From: Merluccius polli
Taxonomy: Eukaryota > Chordata > Actinopteri > Gadiformes > Merlucciidae
Direction of reading: 5' to 3'
NCBI GenBank assembly: GCA_030340625.1
Contig: JAOPHQ010001150.1
Location: forward strand, 198,623 to 262,622
DNA: 64,000 nucleotides
Positions 21,982 to 31,865 of this stretch are shown piece after piece. The notes under the pieces are model-generated. The model saw only the letters and a program-made list of their open reading frames with translations, was not told where the DNA came from and did not search any database. The first letter of the stretch is position 1. Each line of letters opens with the position of its first letter. A program made the translations under genes and the position numbers.

Positions 21982-23291
21982 CTTAGCAACTGTCTTTATC
22001 CTTTCTTCTATCCCTACACTTGTTTAACCGTCCTATCCTATGGCTCGGCGGCCGTCTATTCTCAACTACAGCGCAGCGGTTATAAGCAACACAACGACCA
22101 GGCAATCTATTGCTAACTCAGCAGTTGTGAGAAACACAGTGATCAGACAATATATTCCCCACTCCGCGAATATACAGTATATATATGTCTATCACCAACA
22201 CAGCGATTGTAAGCAACACAGTGATCAGATAATATATTCTCCACCTCCGCGAATATATATATATCTATCACCAACACATCAATTGTAATCAGCACGACCG
22301 CTCAAGTATTTTCGCACACACACACCTGCGCACACACACAGACAGATGCAGGCCGCGTACTTCTCGCACACACACACACACACACAGATACAGGCCGCGT
22401 ACTTCTCACACACACACACACACACACACACACAGATACACAGAGGCCAGCGCACATACACACCCAGACAAATACAGGTATACAGGGTTATGCACGTGGT
22501 ACCACCTATAATTATGAGCAACCTCGGTAACAGGAATAGCTACCGATGTCCTCGACCGCGGCCCCCCTTAAGGGCGTCAGACCGTCGGGTCCCCCTCCGT
22601 CTAGCGTACAACTATGTGCGCTATCGAGGTATACAAGTTGTCTACCTAATTGCGGACAGGGAGGGGGTAGAACACTCGTTTTGGAGGTCAGGGTATCAAA
22701 CACGCTACCTAATTGCGTACAGGGAGGGGGTAGAACACTCGTTTTGGAGGTCAGGGTATCAAACACGCTACCTAATTGCGTACAGGGAGGGGGTAGAACA
22801 CTCGTTTTGGAGGTCAGGGTATTCAATACGCTACCTACACATCTAGGCCTCAAAACCTCTAGCTAAGGAGTCTAGTCTCTTAGGCGGAGCCCTATAGGCT
22901 CTTGGTCAGGGTGTCCGACCGAAACGCCTAGGCCTCAAAACCTCTAGCTAAGGAATTTAACCTGTTAGACAGAGCCCCTCGGGCGTCTGGGTCAGGGTAT
23001 CGAACACGCTACCTAATTCACAGTTTTTGCCAATAGTCGTTGACAGGGTATGACAATTGTATCAGAAGGTATTATTTTTAACAGTATCTTATCATTACAA
23101 TTTATGCACGGTTTACCATTACCTGGACCACTGCCCCACTATGTTTTCATGAGCCACTACGCAGATTTGAACACGTCTGTCAACAGGTTCTGCTTACCTT
23201 TTAATTGTGCGCACAGGGACAGTGGACTCAGGTTGGTGGCGTCACCGGCGCAGGCGCCCGCCGTTGTGTCGGTTCTCCCGGTTTTTGTTAA
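21982..23291 (-). other. ERV leader region
   Basis: Non-coding stretch between primer-binding site and gag-like frame. It contains CA-dinucleotide runs (about 22316-22440), a 63-bp tandem repeat (22642-22830) and a two-copy ~84-bp repeat beginning 'ctaggcctcaaaacctct' at about 22844 and 22928. No splice or packaging element can be assigned by eye. Confidence 0.6.
22642..22830. repeat. Three tandem 63-bp units in the ERV leader
   Basis: 'ctacctaattgcg' starts at 22642, 22705 and 22768, and a degenerate fourth start lies at 22831. Units contain 'agggagggggtagaacactc'. 63 bp is divisible by three, so open frames on both strands pass through it and give false repetitive proteins. Confidence 0.95.
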
Positions 23292-23293
23292 AA

Positions 23294-23311
23294 ATCACGT
23301 CGGGGTCACCA
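23294..23311 (-). promoter_or_regulatory. Primer-binding site, tRNA-Trp
   Basis: On the - strand, TGGTGACCCCGACGTGAT is exactly complementary to the 3' end of vertebrate tRNA-Trp including CCA. It starts three bases after the LTR end. This fixes the direction of the provirus (reverse transcription starts here). Confidence 0.92.
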
Positions 23312-23314
23312 ATC

Positions 23315-23984
23315 TGAAGGGAGAAAAATCTATGGCCTATTCTAAGCTAACAACGGCGCGGACCCTATCGGTATCAGATCAAAAAATAAGGCGGAATAAA
23401 GAGATATAAACTGAATTAAACTGAGTAGATTTATTCTTAATCAAACTTAATCAAAAGTCAACGAGTAAATGCATATATTAACAAATACAGCGCTGGTGTC
23501 ACAAAGAGCTTCGCCTCCTGAGAAGTTCTGCTGATTGTGAGCCCTGAGTCTCAGGTCCGTGGATATCTTATAGACTAAAGGACAGGTTCAGTAAAGGGGG
23601 ATGACATCACGAGCGGGTACATGGATACTCTTTCGTCAAAAAAAAAGGGCAAGTTCTAGTTTGAAGTTAGATAGCAGGGCATATTTAATTGGCTTCCCCC
23701 ATCTTTCGTGGGGAGGCTGAGTCGCAGTGCCCATTTTGACCGGGCCTCCCCCGCCTAAGATGTGTGAGGTTTGGGCCGCGTGACATCACCAAGCGCGCTG
23801 ATTAACATGGCACCTAGACCCAAGAGAGTAGCGTCTTATCTAGCTACTCCCCTGGGAATTTTGGTACATCTGTGTACGTGCAGGAATCTCTGTGAGGGGA
23901 GGGGGAACATCTATAAATGTGACCTTGTTATATTTCTAGCTCCAAGTAACAGTTGGGCCTTTTGGTAACTTTATTTTTTTCAAT
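23315..23984 (-). repeat. 5' LTR of the ERV
   Basis: Direct copy of 12117-12783. It is followed by the ATTAG target duplication (23985-23989) and then by transposase sequence of the host hAT. On the - strand the LTR would begin ATTGAAAA rather than directly with TG, given where the duplication lies. Confidence 0.93.
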
Positions 23985-24481
23985 ATTAGCCATCACTAGA
24001 CTTAATGTATGGTCCTACAGGGAACATACAGTGCACATGGATTTTTCTCCAGGAGCCTTGCTTGTATGCCTTTATTTTTTCCTTTCATGTTTGCCATTGT
24101 CGTATGTCCCCTGCAGTCTTCAAATGGAATGTTCAATTCCTTCAACTTATTCAGTATCAAGGTAGACAAACCAAGACCTATTGTTTCAAAGACAGCAAGA
24201 AACCTCAGGAAGTAGTCTTGAACCTCCGGTGATGGTCCCATTTTCACAGATCGAATGATAACTGACATCTGTTCTTGGTGGCTAATATCTGGAGTGCAGT
24301 CCAAGATGAGCGAGAAGTACTTTGATCCTTTTATCTCTGCCACTACTGTGTCCTGTATTTTCCAACTGATTGAGCCAATGAGTTCATTTTGAATGATGTT
24401 GCCAAGGTAGCTGCTTTGGCTGAACTGCCCACTTTGAATGCAATGAATGGGTTCTTTCATGACTGGATCAAATCTTGCAAG
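23985..24481 (-). pseudogene. ZMYM1-like hAT transposase, central fragment
   Basis: The - strand frame runs FLARFDPVMKEPIHCIQSG at 24481-24430, then YFSLILDCTPDISHQEQM (first catalytic Asp region of hAT transposases). It continues to CRGHTTMANMKGKNKG, where the expected second-Asp motif is degraded, and PCALYVPC. It is contiguous in frame with the fragment beyond the ERV (12116 downward). Its upstream side is cut by the L1 insertion, marked by the duplication AATCTTGCAAG at 24471-24481 and 52507-52517. The frame appears to open further upstream, but that part is L1 sequence. Confidence 0.85.
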
Positions 24482-24519
24482 AAAGTGAGAGATGCAAGCA
24501 GGGTTAAACAGCACAAGAG

Positions 24520-25131
24520 AGGATGTTTCGGCTGTTGAACAAAGAATAAACAAATTGGAAGAGAGATGACTAATAATAAAGCAGTAATCCACTTGCTGCA
24601 GCAAGAAAACACATGGTCGAAAAATTGGAATATCTGAAAAATAAATCGAAACAGAACAATATAAGGATCCACCAGGTAAAGGAGGAGACAGAAGGAGACG
24701 ATATGGTACATTTCCTAAAGGTGCTCATATCAGAGAAACTGGAGATACCAGTGGAGCAACTTAATATTGTTGCAGCACATCGATTGTATCAGAGGAAACC
24801 CACACAAAGTGGAATAGCACCACGCTCAATAGTAGTCAAATTTTTAACATGGGACACTTGTAAACAGGTTCTCCATTCTGCATGGGCCAAGAAAGCAATA
24901 ATGTACGAGGGCAGTTGGATTTACTTTGACCAAGACTACTCATCTAAACTACAAAAAGAGAGAAGCCAATATGCTCCAATAAGAAAAGAGCTGCGTGAGA
25001 AAGGGGTTAAATCGCATCTCATCTATCCAGCAAAGCTAAGAGTTTTTGGCGACGGCGGAATGCAGATGTACAACTCAGCGAGGGAGGCAGCCCTCCGCGA
25101 TCAAGGCACCATCCTGTCAACACCGGCTTGA
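24520..25131 (+). pseudogene. L1 ORF1 (transposase_22-type RNA-binding protein)
   Basis: A coiled-coil-like start (AVEQRINKLEER near 24530) is followed, after in-frame stops, by the long frame from 24613. That frame begins KLEYLKNKSKQNNIRIHQVK (coil to RRM junction) and continues with LNIVAAHRLYQRKP, RSIVVKFLTWDTCKQVL and the C-terminal domain ELREKGVKSHLIYPAKLRVF. These are standard ORF1p landmarks in order. The 5' part of ORF1 is missing. Confidence 0.82.
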
Positions 25132-25639
25132 GCAGGAACACCCGACATTCAGGACCCAGTTTGTGCATCCATCAGCACTGGTTGAACAGCAGAGGAGGCA
25201 GGGGGAATACTGCAGATCTACTGAGGGAGCTGGGGGGTAAGCCTAGAGCTTAGCCCCAAAGGTACTGGGGCAGAGCTTATGCCAGTAGCACATGCAAACA
25301 CAAACATTGTGTGCACACACAGCATACACGCGCACACACACACACAGATTTGGGATATATAAAACTACAGTATAATTATTTTGGATTATCTATCGTGATA
25401 TATGAAGGACTGGTCTCACTGACCTGAACGCTAAACTAAATTGATACGAAAGAGCAGACTGGACTTGAAAAACTAAGGCAAAGACTATGAGGATGAGAAT
25501 GCTTTTGGGCTTTCTCTTGAATTTCTTTTCCTTCACAGGCATGACATTTAATCAAAGGAAAATAATAAAATAGTATTGCCTTTGAGACACATAAATAAAT
25601 GAAAACACTAAAAATAATGTAATCGTAAGAAGGTCATAA

Positions 25640-25935
25640 GAAGTTACTACAACAACTCAAAAAAGAAACAGGAGACATAACCTTCTTACAGGAAACACAT
25701 CTAGTGGAACTAGAACACGAAAAGCTGTAGAAACTTACAAATGCTCAGGTATATCACTCATCATATAAGTCTTCAAAAAGAGGAGTTGCTATCTTAATAA
25801 TGCCCCAAATAGCTTTTACGCTGGAAGAGTTGACAAGAAGGGTAGATATATAATGGTAGTTGGAAAGATTGATGAGGTAATGGTTTCATTTATGAATGTC
25901 TACAACCCCTGTGAAGAAGGCCCAGATGTAATCAA
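25640..25935 (+). pseudogene. L1 ORF2 endonuclease, first part
   Basis: Frames show LLQQLKKETGDITFLQETHL (the catalytic Glu of the APE-type nuclease), SSKRGVAILI and VSFMNVYNPCEEGPDVIKK. Several stops and frame changes are present. It is cut by a TIR MITE at 25944. About 500 bp between ORF1 and this point (25132-25639) are non-coding, with a CA run near 25315-25345. Confidence 0.8.
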
Positions 25936-25943
25936 AAAGGTGG

Positions 25944-26681
25944 TCCACCGGGGACGTAAGCGCCGCGGAACAGCTGCGTCCTCTGCCCTGCATCAATTTC
26001 CACCTAACGGCAGCGTAGCGCTGCAAGGCGGCTGGAGTCACGGGATCACGCGAGAACTACAAGACCACGTGAGAATCAGGAGACCACGCGATAATTTGTG
26101 GTTGTCAAAATAGAACAAACAAATAAAAGGTTACTTTGCCTTTCTGAAGTTGACTTGCAGTTGCTTTGTCTGTCAGAAGTTAATTTGCTGTTGATTTGGT
26201 CGTTTTTCCTCGATGTTTGTGCTTCTACCATGAGTTGGTAGGCTATATAGTAAATGTTTACTTTTTTGTCTGGTTTAATTGTGTTTAGTGTTGTTTATTG
26301 TTGTTATGTCCTAATGTGTTGTGCTGTAGCCTATAGACAAAGTCAGTTATAAACGACAACGATTTGTGGCCGTGTTCGATCGGGAGGGTGTTTGAAAAAT
26401 TGAAAATTGACCGGATGCTCTATGGCTTTTACTATTTCACTTCCTGCCCGGTCGGTCTGCTCTGTTGAAATTGACGCGGTTCAGCAACGGCTCGCGTCAA
26501 AAGTAGAACACTACGGAATGATAGCACTGCGGCGTGGCGCGCCACTCCTGGGACGCTGCTAAGACGTTCCGCAGCGTGCCCGGTGGAAATGCTTTCATTG
26601 ACTAGAGTGGCAGCCATCAGCAGCGGTGACCACGGCGCCGGTGGAAATGAGCAGTTACGCGGCGCTTACGTCCCCGGTGGA
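25944..26681. mobile_element. 738-bp TIR MITE (TCCACCGGGG ... CCCCGGTGGA)
   Basis: The left end TCCACCGGGGACGTAAGCGC and the right end GCGCTTACGTCCCCGGTGGA are exact complements, and the match continues to about 24 bp (…CGCG). It splits the L1 endonuclease between VIKK and the GDFN block. The phrase 'ccggtggaaatg' recurs inside near the right end. Target duplication is unclear (AAAG on both sides is one option). No coding capacity; superfamily not assigned. Confidence 0.85.
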
Positions 26682-26961
26682 AAGTTTCAGAAAGTCAAGG
26701 GATAACAATCACTGCAGGTGACTTCAACCATTAATCAACCATTAAAAACTATCTAGAAATCAATGATACAGAGAGGGGAAATTATATCATTTGAATCGTA
26801 TAAGAAGAGAGAGGGAAAAAATAGTTAAGGAAATAGAACAATCAATAAGGATATTGGAATTGGAACACAAGCAAAAGGAAACTGTGCCAATTTGCATTCT
26901 TTGAATGAACTAAGAAAATAATTTGGCTGTTTATTAACTGAGCAATAAAGAAATCAGAATC
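26682..26961 (+). pseudogene. L1 ORF2, end of endonuclease and linker
   Basis: It resumes right after the MITE with GITITAGDFN (near 26697-26730). A charged helical stretch follows (KIVKEIEQSIRILELEHKQK), typical of the L1 region between endonuclease and RT. It stops where the NPGP LINE begins (CCAAGATGGCAGCACG at 26962). Confidence 0.75.
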
Positions 26962-27112
26962 CAAGATGGCAGCACGCTAGGTTGCATGTGTGTTTGTCTC
27001 TCTGTCTGTCTCAGTTTTTTTGCTTCTGTCTGATTTGGTTTTTTGTTTTTTTTTGCATCAACTACTACTGAGCACACTGGATTTTAAATGAAATAATTTT
27101 AAATCGAATGTA

Positions 27113-27740
27113 CCTGCATGACCTGCTAGCATCCAGCTTCCAGCTACCTGCCTGGACTACTAGCATCCAGCCACCTGTATTACCTGCTAGCATCTATCCA
27201 CCTGCATGACCTGCTAGCATCCAGCCTCCAGCTACCTGCATGACCTGCTAGCATCCAGCTTCCAGCTACCTGCCTGGACTACTAGCATCCAGCCACCTGT
27301 ATTACCTGCTAGCATCTATCCACCTGCATGACCTGCTAGCATCCAGCCTCCAGCTACCTGCATGACCTGCTAGCATCCAGCTTCCAGCTACCTGCCTGGA
27401 CTACTAGCATCCAGCCACCTGTATTACCTGCTAGCATCTATCCACCTGCATGACCTGCTAGCATCCAGCCTCCAGCTACCTGCATGACCTGCTAGCATCC
27501 AGCTTCCAGCTACCTGCCTGGACTACTAGCATCCAACCACCTGCATGACCTGCTAGCATCTAGCCACCTGCATGACCTGCTAGCATCTAGCCACCTGCAT
27601 GACCTGCTAGCATCCAGCCACCTGCCTGGCCTGCTAGCATCCAGCCTCCAGCTACCTGCCTGGACTACTAGCATTTAGCCACCTGTATGGCCTACTAGCA
27701 TCCAGCTTCCTGCATGACCTGCTAGCATCCAGCCTGAAAT
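27113..27740. repeat. Higher-order minisatellite (122-bp period) in the LINE 5' region
   Basis: 'acctgctagcatccagcttc' recurs at 27121, 27243, 27365 and 27487, an exact 122-bp period. The unit is built from shorter related blocks (acctgc..gacc/tactagcatccagc). It lies between the LINE 5' end and its ORF, where repeated promoter-like monomers occur in some LINEs. Confidence 0.92.
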
Positions 27741-28098
27741 CTACAATTTGCAACCCATCTCAAGTACGGTGACATATATTAACCATGTCAGGTAAAATGT
27801 TTGCCCTCCTGGCCTTGTTTTTTATACCTGTGTGTGAACATGAAAGAAATGGGAAAAGTTGGGAGAGTGTGTCTTTGCATACAGTGCACTTGCTAGATAA
27901 ATCAAAGGTGACCAGTGCACAGGAGCTGACAGGCTCCCAGGGGTGCTTGGTATCCTGTGTATGCCCTATCCTTAAACAAGCAAACTTTAAGCACCTGTTA
28001 AGCCTCCTCGTGTTAAATGACTATTTCATCCCATCAGTAAATTATTGGCATATTTTCTTGAACAGATCTGATATTACAAAAAACACAAAGAATTATAG

Positions 28099-28806
28099 AG
28101 TGTCATCACACTTCTGTTACTATTATCTGGGAATGTGCAGCCTAATCCAGGGCCTGCCACTACCACAATGTGTTTACAGACCCCTGCAGATTTTTTAAAT
28201 ATAACTGGTATTGGTTTTATCCATATTAATGTGAGAAGCCTACTGCCAAAAATGGACATGGTTAAAATTTGGGCAAATTCTACAAATGCTGACATTATGG
28301 TTGTATCAGAGATATGGCTGAGTAGATCTATTCCAGACAGCCATGTACATTTGGATGGGTATAATATCTTTCGTGCAGATCGCCGTGCTAAAGGTGGAGG
28401 AGTGGCAGTCTATACAAAGAATACATTTCAAACAACAGTTCTTATTTCAAAGTCAGTTCCTAAACAATATGAATTACTTGTGTTGAAAGTTGAATTTACT
28501 AAAGGTTGTGTTATGACAATAGTGGGATGTTATAGACCTCCTTCGGCATCAAAATATACATTATCCTCATTACCAGAGTCCTTGGCTAATGTTAAACACA
28601 ATGAACTGGTTTTCATAGGAGATCTGAACTGGGACTGGTTGTCTCCGGTCTCTGATCCTTTTAAATGTTTTTGTGATGATGCACACTTGACACAAATGAT
28701 AGAATCTGCGACGAGGCCTAATCCTAAACACCCTGAAAAGTCATCGCTTATTGACCTGTTTCTGACAAACTGTCCTCTCAAATACAAAGCCACTGCTGTA
28801 TTTGCA
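28099..28806 (+). pseudogene. NPGP LINE ORF2: 2A-like motif and endonuclease, first part
   Basis: After a stop at 28096-28098 the frame reads SVITLLLLLSGNVQPNPGP. This resembles the 2A-like 'skipping' peptides (consensus D(V/I)ExNPGP) reported in APE-type LINEs, with D and E replaced by N and Q here. The endonuclease follows (GFIHINVRSLLPKMDMV; ADIMVVSEIWLS; FRADRRAKGGGVAVY; VGCYRPPSAS; VFIGDLNWDW). It is cut at 28806 by an L2 fragment and continues at 29749 with the SDH motif. A ~350-bp frame upstream (27785-28198) shows no recognisable domain. Confidence 0.85.
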
Positions 28807-29203
28807 TTGGCTCCCTGTAAAATTTAGAATATAATTTAAAATCCTCCTCCTCACCTATAAAGCTCTTCATGGGCAGGCCCCTTCATATCTCAAAGAGCTC
28901 ATAGTACCCTACTACCCCACTAGAACACTGCGTTCTCTGAATGCAGGGCTACTGGTGGTTCCAATAGTTTCTAAAAGTAGAACCGGAGCCAGAGCCTTCA
29001 GTTACCAAGCTCCTCTTCAGTGGAACCAGCTTCCAGTTGTGGTTCGGGAGGCAGACACCCTCTCCACATTTAAGAGTAGGCTTAAGACGTTCCTCTTTGA
29101 TAAAGCTTATAGTTAGGGCTGGATCAGGTGAGTCCTGAACCATCCCTTAGTTATGCTGCTATAGGCCTAGACTATCGGGGGATTTCCCTTGGTGCACTGA
29201 GTC

Positions 29204-29234
<31 letters not shown>

Positions 29235-29464
29235 GTGTGCACACATTCATGTCCCATTAATGCATGTTACTAACACTTCTTCCCTGGAGTTCTTGTGTTT
29301 TCTCGTCTCGCAGGTTCTCATGGATCCTGGCGGAGCCTCCATGGTCCTGCTTGACTGCCATTGCTAATATCAGTTACCAGTTATATATAGTTACTGTTGA
29401 TGCTGCTCGCTGTCCCCCATCATTGGTGCTGTCTTCATCATCATTTTCATTAGTGTATTGATGT

Positions 29465-29502
<38 letters not shown>

Positions 29503-29738
29503 CAACTGGTCAAGGCAGATGACCACCCACCTAGAGCCGAAGGGTCTGTCCAAGGTTTCTGCCTTTTAACAGGCAGTTTTTCCTTGCCCCCGTGCCAAGT
29601 GCTTGCTCATGGTGGTACTGTTGGGTCTCTGTAAATGTTATTAGGAGTTTGGTCTAGACCTGCTCCATTTGAAAAGTGCCCTGAGATAACTTCTGTTATG
29701 AATTGGCGCTATACAAATAAAATTGAATTGAATTGAAT
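28807..29738 (+). mobile_element. 5'-truncated L2 LINE 3' end
   Basis: Flanked by the duplication TGTATTTGCA (28797-28806, 29739-29748). It encodes the last part of an L2 ORF2 (LKELIVPYYPTRTLRSLNAG; WNQLPVVVREADTLSTFKSR), then a 3' UTR with CT-dinucleotide runs (about 29205-29235 and 29468-29498). It ends in 'ggcgctatacaaataaaatt' with GAATT repeats, the hallmark of fish L2 3' ends. Confidence 0.93.
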
Positions 29739-29748
29739 TGTATTTGCA

Positions 29749-30918
29749 AATTACATCAGTGACCACTGTGTAATTGCTGCAGTGAGGGACATAAAGCTTC
29801 CAAAAGTAAAACCACGTATCATAACCAAAATTAATTTTAAATCTTTTTTTACATGATCTTTATTTATGTGACTGGGCAAAAGTTGGTCAAATGCCCGACC
29901 CTGATATGGCCTTGTCTTTCTTCAAATCACTTTTTTTAGAAATTACAAATAAGCACGCTCCTCTTAGAAAATACAAGGTTAAAGGCCGTGTCAATCCATG
30001 GTTTACTGATCACCTTTCTGATAAAATTCATGAGCGAAATGTAGCTTGGGCAACTGCAAGAAAATCCAAAAGTCAGTCTGATTGGATTCATTTTTGGTTT
30101 CTGAGGAATAAATGTATGTCCTTGATACGTAAAGCTAAATCAGACTTCTATATTACAGAAATGTCTGACATGAAAAATACATCTAAATTCTGGAAGGTTT
30201 TTAAGTCCATGATGTCATCATGCACAAGTGACAGTGTGTTACCAAAGGAAATACAGGTGAAAAATGAAATCATTACAGACAAAACCAAGATGTTATCTAT
30301 TCTAAATCAGCATTTTATCGCCTCAGGTATGCTGTTTGAGAGGGAAATGCCACTTAAAACGGCACAAAACTCTTACTCCGAGCAAAAGCTCCCTTTTGAC
30401 TTTAATGTTACTCCCATTACAATTAATGAAGTACATGATGCTCTGAAAATGATAAACACTAAAAAAAATCAGCTGGCCCTGATGGATTGGATCCACATTT
30501 GTTGCAGATTGCTGCTGAGATTATTGCTGAACCATTAATCCACATTTTTAACCTGACTATAGAAAGTGGTAAAATCCCGAAAATTTGGAAGGCAGCCTTT
30601 GTTGTTCCACTGCTGAAGGGTGGTGATCCAGCAAACCCTAACAATTACAGGCCTATATCAAAACTCTCAGTGCTTGGCAAGATTTTGGAAGGACTTATTA
30701 GTAATCAGTTAAAGGAGTTTCTATCGAAAAATGGTATTCTAAATGATCTGCAATCCGGGTTTAGAAAGAAACATGGTACTGTCACTGCTACAATGAAGGT
30801 TCTAAATGACATAATAACAGCAATTGATGAAAAAGAACACTGTGCTGCACTATTCTTAGACTTATCAAAGGCTTTTGACACAGTCGACCACTGTTTTATT
30901 ACAAAAGCTAGTGAACAT
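29749..30918 (+). pseudogene. NPGP LINE ORF2: end of endonuclease and first half of RT
   Basis: It resumes after the L2 fragment with YISDHCVIAAVRDIKLP (the SDH catalytic motif). It shifts frame, then HAPLRKYKVKGRVNPWFTD (29950 on) leads into the thumb-finger region. After another shift at about 30460-30490 it reads IWKAAFVVPLLKGG, NNYRPISKLSVLGKILE, LQSGFRKKHGT and LFLDLSKAFDTVDH (RT motif A with catalytic Asp). It is interrupted at 30918 by the hAT transposon. Confidence 0.87.
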
Positions 30919-31865
30919 TAGTGATGGGTCGTTCGCGAACGAACTAGTTCGAACGAACGACTCTTTAAAGTGAACGAACTGACCTCGTTCGCCACCGTCG
31001 TTCGCGTCGTTCGTCTCGTTCGTCTCGTTCGCTGAGTCTCTCTGACGCGCTGATTCGCGGCGCCGCTGATTCGCGAGTCGTGACTCGTTCGCTGACTGAT
31101 TGACTCGAGGACTGAGACGTCACTCACGACTCGTCATCACGAGAGCCAGCCAATGTATGTTGTTTGTCTGTCTGTGACAGTCTAGGACGCTTTCGAATGG
31201 TTGACACATTAACAATACCACTTTCACATTTGAATATTGCCTTTTACATTTACATATCAGTGAAATGGTAAATACATGCTGTCTTTGTATTTTCTGTGTC
31301 ATGCCAGATTAATAAAATATTTGAATGTCTCGTCAATCTGTCTCGTTCTTTCATGCTTCCTTCTCACGCACGCAACCCGGCCGGGACCCGCAATATAAAA
31401 TATGCCCAGAATAAACACAACTGTACATCATTAACTTTAAAACTCATCATTGCTAAATCAAGTCTATTATCTTGCTGATATACATCCAATAATCTACTAC
31501 GCCCCCCCCCCCCACACACACACACACACATCCCGCTGCGTTTGGTTTGTCTAACTTTACCTTGAATTGGGGGAACGGGGCATTTTGATCCTGACATGTC
31601 ATTATGCATACATTAAATAAATCTGTTGAACTCAAATGAAATACATATGTTAACATATTCAACCAGACACAATGTTGTATTTGCTATTAACACATTTATT
31701 AACACCATCAACCCCCCCCCCCCAGTTGGTTTGTCGGAGTTGAACTGTAACTTGATCTCTGAATGATTGGTAACTTGAGCTCGAGTGGGCGGAGGGAGCT
31801 GGGCGCATCTATTGTTCTTGACCTTCACCTGCAATTAGACAAGGAAAGATTAGCATCAACAAACA

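Larger units (their letters stand above)
12117..23984 (-). mobile_element. Endogenous retrovirus (gamma-type env), defective provirus
   Basis: Two direct LTRs (12117-12783 and 23315-23984) bracket gag-like, integrase and env sequences, all on the - strand. The 5-bp target duplication ATTAG lies at 12112-12116 and 23985-23989. A perfect tRNA-Trp primer-binding site is next to the right (5') LTR. The provirus lies inside the ZMYM1-like transposase, whose reading frame resumes on the other side. Protease, reverse transcriptase and RNase H are absent, and a LINE occupies much of the pol position. The LTRs differ at about 14 of ~667 positions by eye (~2%). Confidence 0.92.

Noticed and set aside
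24482..24604. N-terminus of the 200-residue - strand frame at 24002-24604 as true transposase start
   Set aside because: Right of 24481 the sequence is L1; the duplication AATCTTGCAAG marks the junction, so that start is an artefact.
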